In this document: in pieces, positions 10,949 to 23,851 of the stretch | Layout: every line of letters begins with the position of its first letter | Position numbering within the stretch: position 1 is the first letter of the stretch | Source: Corydoras sp. C115 | Taxonomy: Eukaryota; Chordata; Actinopteri; Siluriformes; Callichthyidae | NCBI GenBank assembly: GCA_019802505.1 | Contig: JAFMOC010000021.1 | Location: 1,915,001-1,979,000, forward strand | Reading direction: 5' to 3' | DNA length: 64,000 bases | Notes under the pieces: generated by a model | The model's database searches: none | Told to the model about the DNA's origin: nothing | What the model saw: only the letters and a program-made list of their open reading frames with translations | Position numbers and translations under genes: made by a program

Positions 10949-11107
10949 TTAGAGTGACCATATTTTGGAAAAAACCAGGACAACTTGGAGCCGGGGGGGA
11001 GTAAAATTAATCTAGTATAGTATTATATACAGTAATTTTATTCAAAATGCTTAAGTTAACATTTCCTGTAATGAATGAATAGCACAATGAAAGAAAGTGT
11101 ATCATCT
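10949..11107 (+). repeat. Old interspersed repeat, copy B (SINE-free)
   Basis: Paralogue of 1549-2078. It runs uninterrupted through taattttattcaaaatgc, the exact site at which copy A carries a SINE. Confidence 0.65.
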
Positions 11108-12445
11108 GCCCTCTGGTGGCATAAAAAAATCTAACAATTACATCACAGATGTTAATAGGTATAGAACAATAATAATATGCAGGTTTTTCTGCATTTCAAA
11201 AGAAGAGTACAGTTCTTAGGTCAGAAACTGTTGAAAAACACAATTCTACCACCATTACTAATGTACCTGGTGAAAGAAAGATCTTTATCATCACAATGAA
11301 ACTTACATTATTTAGATATTAATAATCGGCAAATTTTAACACCGTTTTCTATTTTTGGTCATTGTGTATAATGACCAAAAAATGACAATTGTATAATGAA
11401 AGTATACTGCTATTTATTTTAATTACTTTTTTGAAAAAAGAATATGAATTTTCCATTGCAAAATTGACCTATCTTGCTGGACACAAGACGTCACTTATTC
11501 AATAGTTTACAGATGTCATTGTCTGAACATGGTCTTCATATATTTTTCGTACTGTCAGAGCAAGTACGGGACAAGATATGAAACTGTCCCATGAAAATAA
11601 CCAGGAACTTTCCAGAAAAAAAGCAAAGCCTTGATTCAACATTCTATTTCATTTATTTTCTGAATGTCCTGTCCTATTTAGGGCTACACATGCGTATCCC
11701 AGCATTCAGTCGATTCAATCATAGACAAATAAACAGTCCATTAAACTCTTTCCTAGGGACAATTAATTATCTCCAATCTACTGCATGTTCATGATGCTGG
11801 ACTAGAAAAAACGATAATATGGGAATATGTAAAGCCATTTCGCTCTGCTGGCATGCTGGTATCAGAGACAATAAAGGTATAATAGAAACCAAAACTGGAA
11901 AATATATAGCGTCCATTTTTGGTTGATTCAGAAATTCTTACTTTGCCACTAAAGTTTTACTTTCAGAATTAATATTAGCAGCTTAAAACCCTCCATCACA
12001 AATGACACTGTCCATTTTTTTTATATGTTCTAGTTCATATTTTTTATAAAGTTTGACTCAAAGTAGTAAATCAAACTCCATCTGTGCCAACAAAGACTTT
12101 CATTAAAATAAATATAATATAGCCAATAATGATTATATTTATTACTAATTTATCTTTTGTTTCTATATGTATTTCTTAATCACTGTAACTGCTCCATCCT
12201 AGATGTAGTAAAAAATAATGTAAAAAAAAAAATTGTTGTATTTTGTTAACTACAGGTTTAAAATAAAAATTTTAAATTTTATTTTAAAAGGATATATTTA
12301 TATTTTATATAGTAAGATTGATAGCTTACAGTACGTATAAAATTAGATTATTCGTCACAACTCTTACAATTTTTAATTACAATCTTAATTACGACCGTAA
12401 TAATTGATAATAATTGTTAATAATCTAATGCGTTAATAATCTAAT
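11108..12445. other. AT-rich intergenic, no gene seen
   Basis: No splice-supported ORF and no recognised repeat. Small AT palindromes occur around 12260-12300 and 12390-12440. Confidence 0.45.
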
Positions 12446-12797
12446 GGTGGCTTAGTGGTTAGCACGTTCGCCTCTCAGCGCTAGGGATTCCCGGTTCGAA
12501 TCCCCATCTGGGTGGAGTTTCCATGTTCTCCCCGTGTCTGCGTGGGTTTCCTCCGGGTTCTCCGGTTTCCTCCCACAGTCCAAAAACATGGATCAAGTCA
12601 ATTGAATTCTCAAAATTGCCCCATATAGAGTGTGTCTGTGTGAGTGAGTGTGTGCCCAGCGATGGATTGGCGCCCTGTCCTGGGTCTGTCTGCCCGGCGC
12701 CCGGGACATTCTCCCCTGGATGGGCATGGGGAACCCCACCGCGACCCTAATAGAGGATAAAGCGGGAAATAATGAATGAATGAATGAATGAATGAAT
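12446..12797 (+). mobile_element. tRNA-derived SINE, 5' end slightly truncated
   Basis: Begins at ggtggcttag and ends with six TGAA-type units. The flanks share only a weak taatcta match, so no duplication is claimed. Confidence 0.9.
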
Positions 12798-13587
12798 GTT
12801 TATAATCTACTGATTTTTCCTTACCTAAACAAATAAAAAATAAGCAGCTTGCTTGTTATGTTACACATGGTTTCAGGTTCTTATATCAAGTGGATTTTTT
12901 TATATTCATTAACAAACTTCATTAACAAAATTGTATATCACAGCTGAGAAATTATTTTATCCACTGTTTGATACCATATTTAATACCATATTTATTTTTC
13001 ATGATGATTATGATGACCTATAATTTTTTTTCAACAGATGGCGCTGTAAGCCAAGACTTTGCAAACAGTACCATTTTTTGTTGGGATGTTTAAATACATG
13101 CTGTGTGAGATGAAATGAAAAAGTTTGGAATGACCAGGTTCATATATGTCAACACAGAGTGTAAATACAGCACCAAAAGCATTTTAAGTTTTGAGTATAG
13201 ACGAAAAGGCAAAGCAAATGCCACGGGGCATTTCCACATGCTTCACCAATATGTACTCTGCCGCAGATTCTTTCATTACTCCTGTTTGCTCGACTTCCCT
13301 GGGCTGTGCGAATTATTCATATCTTCTCTTTTTACCTTCCCTAGTGAGGGAACAAGAGGCGATGCTCAGGTAGCAAATGAGAGCGCACAAGTACACACAC
13401 ACACACACACACACACATATACTAATATCCACTTTACACAATTATCAGGTCAAAAGAAAAAAAAATATGACCAACAAAAATCTGTTTTGCAGCTGAATTT
13501 AACAATTTTGCTGACAGTAATTCTTTTGTGCTTTTGAAATTAGTTCACTCCTACTTCAGAACAAAAATCATAAGAAATTAATACAAA
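12798..13587. other. Intergenic with a CA microsatellite at 13393-13418
   Basis: A 140-codon ORF at 13115-13537 spans the CA repeat and a lysine-coding A run. It shows no domain and is not supported as a gene. Confidence 0.45.
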
Positions 13588-13600
13588 GATATTCCAATAA

Positions 13601-13893
13601 GGGCGGCACGGTGGCTTAGTGGTTAGCACGTTCGCCTCTCAGCGCTAGGGATTCCCAATTCAAATCCCAATCTGGGTGGAGTTTCCATGTTCTCCCCGTA
13701 TCCGCATGGGTTTCCTCCGGGTTCTCCGGTTTCCTCCCACAGTCCAAAACCGTGGATCAAGGTCAATTGAATGATCCAAATTGCCCCATATAGAGTGTGT
13801 TTGTGTGCATGTCTGTGTGAGTGTGTGGCAAGCGATAGATGTCCTGGGTGTATCTGCCTAACAGAGGATAAAGTGGAAGATAATGGATGGATG
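13601..13893 (+). mobile_element. tRNA-derived SINE, variant with internal deletion and (TGGA)n tail
   Basis: A perfect 13-bp duplication, GATATTCCAATAA, lies at 13588-13600 and 13894-13906. About 50 bp are missing around the ggcgccctgtcc and gcccgagacg blocks. The tail is TGGA rather than TGAA. Confidence 0.92.
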
Positions 13894-13906
13894 GATATTC
13901 CAATAA

Positions 13907-15170
13907 ATCTCCTGGTAAGTATGAAGACATGATTTGTTGTCTTTTTCAAAATGATAATGCCATAGGGCCTCTTAAAATATAGATAACACTCACTAGACAC
14001 TTGATGAGTACACAGGAGTCCTGAAGTGTTGTAGAGAATTAATATAATTTCCGTTACATCTAATAGACTCACTTGACTTAATTCCGTATTTAACACTCAT
14101 CAGTCTGACACATACTACTAAAATATTTAGTAAACTATGATACTAAAAAGCAGAAATGAAGGGTGGTTAAAACAGAGTTGTTTGGAGTATACTATACTAT
14201 GATGAAATGGGGGGGGGGTCACCATAAATTAAATAAAGTGATAAAGTGATCAATTTTGCCTACTGTGCTTACACACAGAGAAATTTGTCCTCCACGTTTA
14301 ACCCATCTGTGCAGTGAAACACACACACTGACTGAAGTGAGCACACATACCCTGGAGTGGTGAACATTTCACGTGCTAAGCAGATTTATTCAGGACAGGG
14401 TGCCAATCCATCGCTGGGTTGGAGAATAAAAAAATTCTGAAAATAAAGCAGGTATCCATGTGATATTTTTCCAATAAAATTTGGTTTACTTCACTCAATA
14501 ACCATAATATTAACCCACATACTGTATACATTTTGAAAGGTTGTGGCTGAACAGTATATAGGCCAAGCAAAGCAGGGAGAAACTGATCTGAAGTCTTTAA
14601 CTACTAAGCTATCTCTGTTCTGTGCTAAATATCTACTACACATATTCTATCTGTGACACTTAGAATGAGAACCAATACAGAAACTTCAGTTACTGCAAGA
14701 ATGCAGAATCAAATAACCACATTGTTTTCCTTTTAAAATCTTGACAATGACTTGTAGATGGTAGATATGAGTTTTTCAAAGGACAGCAGTGTGTTAGTAA
14801 TGGTCCTTTTATATTATGCCCTTTCATTTTTTGTCCTGTCCAAACTTTGTTTATGATTGAATCATTAAATTAAATTCAATCGAGCTTTTTATTGTGTATT
14901 TCCTTAAAAGGTCAGAAATTAAATGTCCCAGGCTACCCATTATAAAATGTTTCAGTGACCTTCAGAACTGAGTCATTACACTTCGTAATGAAACAAGACA
15001 TCACTTTGAATAATAAAGATTTTTAATTATGAAAATCAATAAATGTCAGTTGCTTGACTTGTTAATTTAATACACACTACAGGTTTGACAATAATGGAAC
15101 AAAAATGTAGATCAAAATATTTCATAGTTTAAATCTAATCAATCATATCTATGATATTTAATTACACTTT
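13907..15170. other. Intergenic with old repeat debris
   Basis: 14265-14370 resembles a common fish repeat (acacagagaaatttgtcctc ... gtgagcacac). 14388-14420 is a reverse SINE scrap with aggacagggtgccaatccat. No gene is seen. Confidence 0.45.
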
Positions 15171-15182
15171 GTCTCAATTATT

Positions 15183-15433
15183 CATTCATTCATTATCTTC
15201 CACTTAATCCTCTGCTAGGGTTGGGGGGGTTCCCATGCCCATCCAGGGGAGAGCGTTTCGGGCGCTGGGCAGAAACACCCAGGACAGGGTGCCAATCTAT
15301 TGCTGGGCACACACTCACTCACACAAACACACTCTATATGGGAGAAATCCACGCGGACACGGAGAGAACATGGAATCTCCACCCAGATTGGGATTCGAAC
15401 CTGAATCCATAGTGCTGAGTGGCAAATGTGCCC
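15183..15433 (-). mobile_element. tRNA-derived SINE, internally deleted
   Basis: A perfect 12-bp duplication, GTCTCAATTATT, lies at 15171-15182 and 15434-15445. About 80 bp between the ctctatatggg and cacgcggacac blocks are missing, and the A-box end is lost. Confidence 0.92.
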
Positions 15434-15445
15434 GTCTCAATTATT

Positions 15446-15937
15446 ACCATTGTTATGTTATTGTTTTACTGTATCCTATTTGTCATGGGGTGACTGTCTG
15501 TGCGGTGTAGAAACAAGGTCCAAATGACACAGTGGGAACAAACACATGTATAAACAACACATCACAGACACTCCAATGAGAAGAAACGGGTAAAGGGGTT
15601 TAGATACACAAAAAAAAAAAAAAAAACACACAATAGAAGATGATTGGAACCACATGTATTTCTTAACTAATTACAGACATTAATTGATGACACACAGACT
15701 GAGACAAGAAATTAAGAACCTAGCCTGCTCCTGACAAGGTCACTTGGGGCACAATTTTGTTTCCTCACCACTTATTAGTCCACTATCTCATCTTTTTATT
15801 ATTAAACCAAACAATAGTTTAGTAAATAAATCAGAAAACTGAAGCAATCACATTTTATATATCAATGGGAGATGTTTCACTTTGTAGACATTTATACTTT
15901 TAAAATATTTTATAAGTTATTTTATAATATATATATA
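15446..15937. other. Intergenic, no gene seen
   Basis: Unique AT-rich sequence with an A17 run at about 15610-15627. Confidence 0.5.
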
Positions 15938-15980
15938 GTGCCCGAAACGTTCTCCCCTGGATGGGCAAGCCGAAGATGAT

Positions 15981-16060
<80 letters not shown>
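15938..16060 (+). repeat. SINE scrap followed by a long (TA)n tract
   Basis: 15938-15983 keeps only the acgttctcccctggatggg block of the SINE. A TA run of about 76 bases follows at once. Confidence 0.85.
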
Positions 16061-16063
<3 letters not shown>

Positions 16064-16613
16064 GGGGTTCAAGCCATAATTTATATTTTTCTTCATAGTC
16101 ATCATATCATAGTATTCTCCCTCACACCTTGCTTTATCCTGGGTTCCATAGGTTGTCTGGAGGCAGAAAGAGAGTGATTGAAGTTCAGAAGCCAGTGTTT
16201 GGAGATGCAAACACAAGAAAGTGTCTTCATGGCTGGTGGGAGCTGAAGTCTGTAGGACACCACATTCTTCTTCGATTGGATCTTTAAGGAGCCAGCATGC
16301 TGGGAAGTCAAAAGTGTAGCTACAGGACAGGCAAGGAAGGCAATTACCTAGTGCCCCATGCATTGAGGAAGGCCCACTGATTGAATATAGATCACTAGTT
16401 CAAAAAACTGCAGGATGGTTATTTCAGAAACTGACAGAAATCCCCCTAATAGTGCCCCATCTGGTTAGTGTGACTGGTGCACTAGCAGGCTGGCACACAC
16501 ACAGACATATACACACACACTGTACATATAATGTAAGGCAAAATCACTATTAATATCTTCTCATTTGCAACAAATGTAAATGACATCAGTTAACAACATG
16601 GTGATTTTCATTC
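16061..16613. other. Unique sequence, less AT-rich at 16120-16370
   Basis: A 148-codon minus-strand ORF (15917-16363) runs through the TA tract and is not credible as a gene. The stretch 16120-16370 is richer in GC than its neighbours but shows no domain. Confidence 0.35.
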
Positions 16614-16685
16614 TGTAAAGCTGCTTTGTGACAATGTACTGTTGTAAAAAGCGCTATATAAATAAATAACTTGAACTTGAACTTG
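16614..16685 (+). repeat. LINE-like 3' tail (aagctgctttgtgacaatgt family)
   Basis: The block gtaaagctgctttgtgacaa ... aaagcgctatataaataa with a short (acttga)n tail is a widespread fish retroelement 3' end. A second copy lies at 19987-20037. I cannot name the parent LINE. Confidence 0.55.
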
Positions 16686-16871
16686 TGATTGTAATTTATT
16701 GATTTATCATTGTGCTGTTATAGACTGCAATATCATGTTAGAAAAACAGGTGCAAGTGTAGTTGATGCAATGCCTAAAATATTATATATCAACTGTAAAT
16801 CTGACACTGTTCATTAATAAATAATAAAATAAAATGTAATTCATCTAAAATTGTTGGTGTTTTATGTAATT

Positions 16872-16877
<6 letters not shown>

Positions 16878-16941
<64 letters not shown>
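16878..16941. repeat. (TA)n microsatellite
   Basis: Perfect TA run abutting a Tc1-like terminus. Confidence 0.95.
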
Positions 16942-16944
<3 letters not shown>

Positions 16945-17166
16945 TGCATCCGGAAGTATTCACAGCGCTTCACTTTTTCCACATTTTGTTACGTTACAGC
17001 CTTATTTAAAATTTTATTAAATTAATCTCTTTCCTCAAAATTCTACACAAAATACCCCATTATGACCATGTGAAAAAAGTTTTCTTGAGAGTTTTGAAAA
17101 TTTATAAAAATTAAAAAACAAAGAAATCATATTTACATAAGTATTCACAGCCTTTGCTTAATACTT

Positions 17167-17168
<2 letters not shown>
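16942..17168 (+). mobile_element. Tc1/mariner terminal fragment
   Basis: It starts cagtgcatccggaagtattc and continues cagcgcttcactttttccac and aagtattcacagcctttgc. This is the terminal inverted repeat region of a common fish Tc1-like element. Only this end remains. It sits between two TA microsatellites, consistent with TA target preference and later TA expansion. Confidence 0.8.

Positions 17169-17229
<61 letters not shown>
17169..17229. repeat. (TA)n microsatellite
   Basis: Perfect TA run. Confidence 0.95.
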
Positions 17230-17231
<2 letters not shown>

Positions 17232-17343
17232 CGCTTTATATCCTCTTTTAGGAGAGAACGTCTCGGGCGCTGTGCAGATACACCCAGGACAGGGCGCCAA
17301 TATATCGCTGGCCACACTCACTCACACAGACGCGCCGACAAAC

Positions 17344-17383
<40 letters not shown>
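17230..17383 (-). mobile_element. SINE 3'-half fragment followed by (TG)n
   Basis: 17230-17342 is reverse SINE sequence (gagagaacgtctcgggcgct ... aggacagggcgcc) with no tRNA head. A TG run occupies 17347-17383. Confidence 0.82.
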
Positions 17384-17386
<3 letters not shown>

Positions 17387-18276
17387 TGTTTTGTCAATGT
17401 TGATTCACTTTTCAGCCCTGCTGTGCTTACAATCACTTTTTCGTATGTGATTAGGTGTTTTATTTTTCAGTTTTTTTTAAATAATGCCAGAATTGTTTTA
17501 CAACTAGCCTTACCATCTGCCTTGGCATCTAAAACATGCAAAGGAGTATTTTGATGTTCCTGGCTCATATTTTAATAGCGTTTTGGAAATTTACCAAGGT
17601 GCCAAAATGAGACACTGGCACCATGCTAAAGCTGGACACATAGACTTCTGACATTCCAAGACAATAACCTATGTTATTTTATGGTTTGACAGAGCATTTG
17701 CTGATGCTTCACTTGAGACTTATGTTTTAGATTTCAGCTTTTTGTTTAGTAAGGAAGCCTGCTCTGTAGTGGTGTCATTTATAGATGCTGCCAGCGAGGT
17801 GTTCTCCTTTGCTGTCTTTTTTTTCTTTTTATTTGGTTGTCAGCATATTTGCAGGGAGACAAAATAAAAGAGGAAAATGAGAGTGGAAGTGTGTGTGTGT
17901 GTGTGCGCTGTTATATGTACAGTTGTTTGTGGGGGTGTGAGTTTGTAATAAAAACGTTAAGCATTGCATCTTCAATAGCATAGGTCTCTAATTCTAAACA
18001 AATTAATCAGACCATTCTTTGGTTTGTGAAACCTTTAGAATGATCAATATTTCTGTGTAAATTTGAAATAAATACTTTCAATTTAAACCAGATTTTGAAA
18101 TAGCTAAATAAAACCAAATAATACAGATTAGTCAAAAATGTAACTTGGTTATTTATTTATGTACTATGAAGAAACTGAATGGGTAAACAATTTTTGCAGA
18201 AGTCAAACATGATCTAAACACATGACCCATTGATGTATTTATAAATCTAGAAATAATGTTGTCATGTGGATATTTT
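17384..18276. other. Intergenic, no gene seen
   Basis: Unique AT-rich sequence. A short TG run lies at about 17890. Confidence 0.45.
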
Positions 18277-18288
18277 TACGGCGATATT

Positions 18289-18631
18289 CCATCCATCTTC
18301 CACTTTATCCTCTATATGAGTCGCGGTGGGGTTCCCCATGCCCATCCAGGGGAGAATGCCTAGGGCACTGGGCAGATCCACCCAGGACAGGGCGCCAATC
18401 TATCGCTGGGCACACACTCACTCACACAGACACACACACATACACACTTTGTATGGGGCAAATTTGGCGAATTCAGTTGACCTTGATCCATGTTTTTGGA
18501 CTGTGGGAGGAAACCGGAGAACCCGGAGGAAACCCACGCAGAAACGGGGAGAACATGGAAACTCCACCCAGATTGGGATTCGAACCGGGAATCCCTAGCG
18601 CTGAGAGGCAAACGTGCTAACCACTAAGCCA
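18289..18631 (-). mobile_element. tRNA-derived SINE, full length
   Basis: A perfect 12-bp duplication, TACGGCGATATT, lies at 18277-18288 and 18632-18643. Confidence 0.95.
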
Positions 18632-18643
18632 TACGGCGATATT

Positions 18644-20830
18644 ATGATATGATATTATTTACTTTTGGATCATAAGGCTTTTTAAATGACAAATAATCGA
18701 TTTTTTTGTTTACTTCATGTAAACTCGGTGCAAAACAGTTATTCAGTTAAAATATTCCAGGGTATCCAGATGTATGGCGTTTGTGAATAATGCAGAAATA
18801 TGCTGTACTGGACAAACACTGCGCTAGGTCAGAGAATGAGGAGACATCCTGTGCCCTGGTCAGCGCTCCTGTTTACAGAACTGCAACTAGCAGCTTTCCA
18901 GCAAGATTAATGAACATCGATACCTCACCAAAAGCACAAAAACAGCAACTTACAACTATTCATTCTGTAACAACTGCAGAACTTGAAAAAACAGATAAAA
19001 GTTACAGTAACAGTGCTGACCACATCTGCTCAAGACACATTACTTAGGATAAAAGCTGCTTTAAAAAACTGTATTATGGGTGGCATTGTGGAGCAGATGT
19101 TGGTGCTGTCAACTTACTCATGAAAATAGAAAGGAATTGATTGACAGGCAGTCAGACTAGGCCCATTTTGTGTTTAAATTACATGTTGTTCATACTGCAG
19201 GGGTTTCCTTTAAGAACAATGTTTCCTCTGGCAATCCAAAAACATTGTATGGATATCATCTGAAGGTAATAATTAATGTGAATGTGTTTGTCAGTGCGTT
19301 AGCCCTGGACGGCTCGGTGACTTGTACGCTGTACAAGTGGTCATGGTCTCTGGTTTAAGCTCCAGACACACTCTAAAATTTTATTAGGTTAAGCAGATTA
19401 GATAAATTTCCAACTTAATGTGTTGAAACCATTACCAAAACCATACAAAGCATTAAATAAAAGAGGCAAAACACACAAAGATAGGAACCTTGTTTTTCAC
19501 AAGTCTTGTTTTTTCACAATTTTTATATATATATATATGTCAAATAACAACTTCACAACTCTTGACAAAGTCTGAAGATTAATGCTGATTAATGTTAGTC
19601 TGTTAACAATATAACCTTTCAGCAACAAATAAAACTCAGTCATTTGTTGAACAAATGGTTCTGTATTTTGCACAAGAATAACAACTATTAGTAATTTTGA
19701 AGTTAAAAGAATTATCACCTTATACTTTCGTATGGTGCTAGACTATTACAGAATTGGAGAATACTGTAAGTGGTTAAGATAAGTAGAACAAACAAACTGG
19801 AAGTGGGTCCAGGTAGACTACATAGTCATTTAAATTGTTTATTCAGCAGTTTAAACCAAATTGTAAAAGTAACTATAGAACAAAGATGACACTGAGCCTT
19901 GTTTCTCCCAAGGATTCTTTCTAAAAACAACATATCAGGGAATTTCTTCTTGCCACTGTCACTAAAATATTTTCTTGCACTGTCGTAAAGCTGCTTTGTG
20001 ACAATGTACCTTTGTAAAAAGCACTATAAGAATAAATTACTCAAACAAGTTACTTTGTAAAGTTTAAAATCCCACATTAACATTATTGTAAATCTCTGTT
20101 AATCAACACAAGTGCAATAAAAATATGTAAATATTTCATACACAATACAATATTACTGTGGCACAAAGTCATAATCAGGCTTTATTAATGGAGTTGGAAT
20201 CAGATCAGGTAAAAGGATGCAACTGTGCATTGTCTGTGATTATTTATCCCTTACTTTAGCAGTTTTCCATCAAAAAAGGATGAGTTGTTGAGAGAAAGAC
20301 AGAGATGACAACAGACGACTGGAAAGCTTGTTGATTTATTGGATTGACACAAATAAAAGCAAAATGGGTTCAAATCCTTCCTCTCCTTAGGCTTTACTTA
20401 TTACACATTGGTGCTAAAACTCAGGAGAAAATACCAGTATGGAGTCCTTACTATCAGTCTGCTTTCTGCAAACCCTGGCATGCATGCAACAGGACAAGAC
20501 TTAAGCTGTGTCAGTATTGCATGAGGACATGGAGCAGTGGGTTTAAGTGGTGACTACTAAAGCCCACTCCTTACATACTGCAACCAGACCAACAGTCATC
20601 CTGACTAAGATGGGACCTAAAGATGATGCAGAAGCATAACTTGTGCACTATTATGTCTAATCCACTTGTACATCACTGTCACCGCTGTATAAAAAATGAT
20701 CCACCACCTTAATAAAATTTACCATGCGGTGGTGCTGATTATTTAAAAACACAACAAAGAAGACTCATTGTATGTAAAAAACAGATTACAGTCTGTGAGT
20801 ATAGAACTACAATAAAATGGATGGTCAGTG
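18644..20830. other. Intergenic with minor repeats
   Basis: 19987-20037 is the LINE-like tail seen at 16614. 19138-19147 is a perfect TGATTGACAG (PBX-MEIS type motif). An 85-codon ORF at 18790-19047 has no recognised domain. No gene is claimed. Confidence 0.45.
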
Positions 20831-20840
20831 GTTATATATA

Positions 20841-20841
20841 A

Positions 20842-20869
<28 letters not shown>
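20841..20869. repeat. (CA)n microsatellite
   Basis: Perfect CA run. Confidence 0.95.
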
Positions 20870-20872
<3 letters not shown>

Positions 20873-21149
20873 GAGAGAGAGAAATGGTTGTACAGAAATG
20901 GTAGCATGCAGAGGTAAGAAATTGTTTTTAATAGTACCAGACACTAGACAGGTCCAGTGGTACACAGCAAGATCAAAAACACAGCTGGGCATTTCTTGGC
21001 CCCTCTGGGATTTATCACATCGATTTAATTTCACCAGTAAGTGGAGCAATTCATTGGATGTTCTATGATTTGCCTAATGTATAAAATATATAAATACTGT
21101 ATGTAAAATAAAGGCAGCTTTCATTTTCTGGAAGAAGTACAGTGATTTA

Positions 21150-21456
<307 letters not shown>

Positions 21457-21469
21457 AATGACAAATGGT

Positions 21470-21930
21470 GTTAGATTTACTTAGATTAAGCGGCTTTATA
21501 AATGTCAGCTTAGTGACTGCTTTGGTATTTCCAGTAAAAAATACCTGTGCAGGAGCTAATCCTAGAGGAAGGCAGAGGCGATGCAGGATAGAAGCAGTGA
21601 CGGTGCGGAGGCAGGGTGGCGGCAGCTCTACATCCCGCCAGATGTCTGAGTGTGATCTGTCCTCCCCGCTGTAGCATACTGACAAATGGTGTCATCTCGC
21701 TGACATTTCCAAAGCCATCACATTTCATCAGGGTCATAATTAATCATCTCTCTAACATTGCACTGGTCTGGGCCAGTCAGGCTGCTTGACAGAACTGCAC
21801 ATGCTTTGCCAGGTCTTGCTCAGTCGTGGCGCTCCACGATCTGTGGCACCTTTTGCTAAACCAGGCTTAATCATAATACAGTCCTGCCACAGCTAGGGTT
21901 TCTAATGGCAGAGAATTTTCATTAGTCAAA
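21470..21930. promoter_or_regulatory. Candidate conserved noncoding element
   Basis: A unique, GC-richer island in an AT desert, with no ORF structure. It carries a TAATTA homeobox core in gggtcataattaatcatctc (21732-21751) and two TGACA-type motifs nearby. Conservation is guessed from composition only. Confidence 0.25.
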
Positions 21931-22225
21931 CTTTGAAGTGTGACATTACTTTCTACTTTATTTAAAATGATATTCATTTTACAGAAGTGAATCACAAAAT
22001 AGTTTATTGCTTTATTGCATAAAAACTGTATTTGGTATTTAAATTGATAACAAAGCTTTCAAATCTTTATGTGACAATCAGCCAAATGAAAACAGCCCAC
22101 AGTAAAAAAATAAAATAATAATTAACAGAATAACCAAGAGCCAACAAAAGCAAATAAAGTTAGGTAAGATATGGATTAAACATCTCCAGATACTTAAGCA
22201 AAATGTGTTAAACATTATTACAGCT

Positions 22226-22571
22226 GGCGGCACGGTGGCTTAGTGGTTAGCATGTTCGCCTCTCAGCGCTAGGGATTCCCGGTTCGAATCCCCATCTGGG
22301 TGGAGTTTCCCTGTTCTCCCCGTGTCTGTGTAGGTTTCCTCCGGGTTCTCCGGTTTCCTCCCACAGTCCAAAAACATGGATCAAGTCAATTGAATTCTCA
22401 AAATTGCCCCATATAGAGTGTGTTTGTGTGTGTGAGTGTGTGCCCAGCGATGGATTGGCGCTCTGTCCTGGGTCTATCTGCCCAGCGCCCGAGACGTTCT
22501 CCCCTGGATGGGCATGGGGAACCCTACCGCGACCCTAATAGAGGATAAAGCGGGAGATAATGAATGAATGA
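22226..22571 (+). mobile_element. tRNA-derived SINE, full length
   Basis: A 12-bp duplication with one mismatch, ATTATTACAGCT at 22214-22225 and ATTATTATAGCT at 22572-22583. Confidence 0.93.
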
Positions 22572-22640
22572 ATTATTATAGCTTTTACAATAAAAGTAAA
22601 TACTTATAAAAATATTATTTTTATTGTGTTAATCGTTTGT

Positions 22641-23012
22641 GAAACAGCGGTTGTCTATGATCTACTATAACTCTTAACAACGGTTGACACAACTACTATA
22701 ATTCTTTAAACAATGGTTGGTAAGAATCCTATAATCCTTCATAAACAACAGTTGACACTAATACTATAATCCCTCAATGGTTTCCACAACTACTATAATG
22801 CCTAATAAAAAATGGTTGCCACAACTACTATAATCCATCAAACAACAGTCGCAACTAATAATAATCCTTCATAAACAACAGTTGCCACTAATACTACAAT
22901 CCCTCATAAACAACGGTTGAAAATGACAATAATCTCTCAAACAACGGTTGCGACAAATACTATAATCCTTCATAAAAAATGGTTGCCACAAGCACTACAT
23001 TTCTTCACAACA
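22641..23012. repeat. Minisatellite, about 11 units of 31-36 bp
   Basis: Diverged units read approximately aacaacggttgccacaacta then ctataatccttcat. Unit length varies because of small indels. Each unit has one ggttg/caacc-type core, several as AACGGTTG. Confidence 0.88.
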
Positions 23013-23479
23013 ATAGTGAGGTTAGGTTTGTAATTTGGTGATGACTCTCAAGTTAACTTGCAGGGCTTGACCACTTCATAGTAATCAGTAATGAAGCTCA
23101 GACTATTCAAATATGGTTTTACATATTTTTTTTCCATCAGCAACTCTTCTAAAGTCTTCTTCAAATAATGATACACCAACACAAATATCCCTGTTTTATA
23201 GATAAAATGAAACGTGAGTGCTTATATATATATGAGAACTATGTCTTTGCTTTAAAAACACCTTTTCACCTTCAAACTGAACTCCTTATTATGAAGTTTT
23301 ACATGCATTTTCCTCTTACAGGTAGTTAGATAATTAAATAATGCAATATTTTGTCTCATTTAATTGATTGGCTTTTCATTATTTATTTGTAGGACTTGAG
23401 CCGATGATTTTTAGCTCATATTTATGGAGGTTCCGAACATTTATGCTTCACTGAACGATTTACATTCAAAATCAAACTT

Positions 23480-23770
23480 ATAGTTGTGCCAAAAATACTA
23501 GAGAAATACCTTTTTAACATTCTTACTGACAAACTTATTATGTATAAAAATTCCCTGTGTCTAATTACGGACATTTTCTGGCTGACTCGTTTCCTTGTCA
23601 GTATGCCCTTTTCACGTGTTGTTATAATGTCTGGGAGAATTCTCTCGACTCAAATGCATAATGAAGCCATGCTGGCTTCTTTCGTCAAGCCACAGAGCTA
23701 TTGTTGTTGACACTCCTGTCAGATGTTTATTACAACTAGGCAACTTGAAGCCAGAAAATTTCTTACCTTA
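23480..23770. promoter_or_regulatory. Candidate conserved noncoding element
   Basis: Unique sequence with a TALE-type CTGTCA adjoining a forkhead-like TGTTTATTA in cctgtcagatgtttattac (23716-23734). A 74-codon ORF here has no domain. Inference from motif content only. Confidence 0.2.
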
Positions 23771-23851
23771 TAAAGTTGTGCTTTAACTTAAATAGCATAC
23801 TAATTACAAAAGCTCTTTTTAAAAAATATTTTAAAAAGTAACACTGTAATG

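Noticed and set aside
13115..13537. 140-codon ORF as a gene
   Set aside because: It reads through a CA microsatellite and an A run, has no domain, and has no splice support.
22641..23012. CRISPR-like array
   Set aside because: Units are contiguous and diverged, with no constant repeat and variable spacer pattern, and the genome is a vertebrate's. It is a minisatellite.
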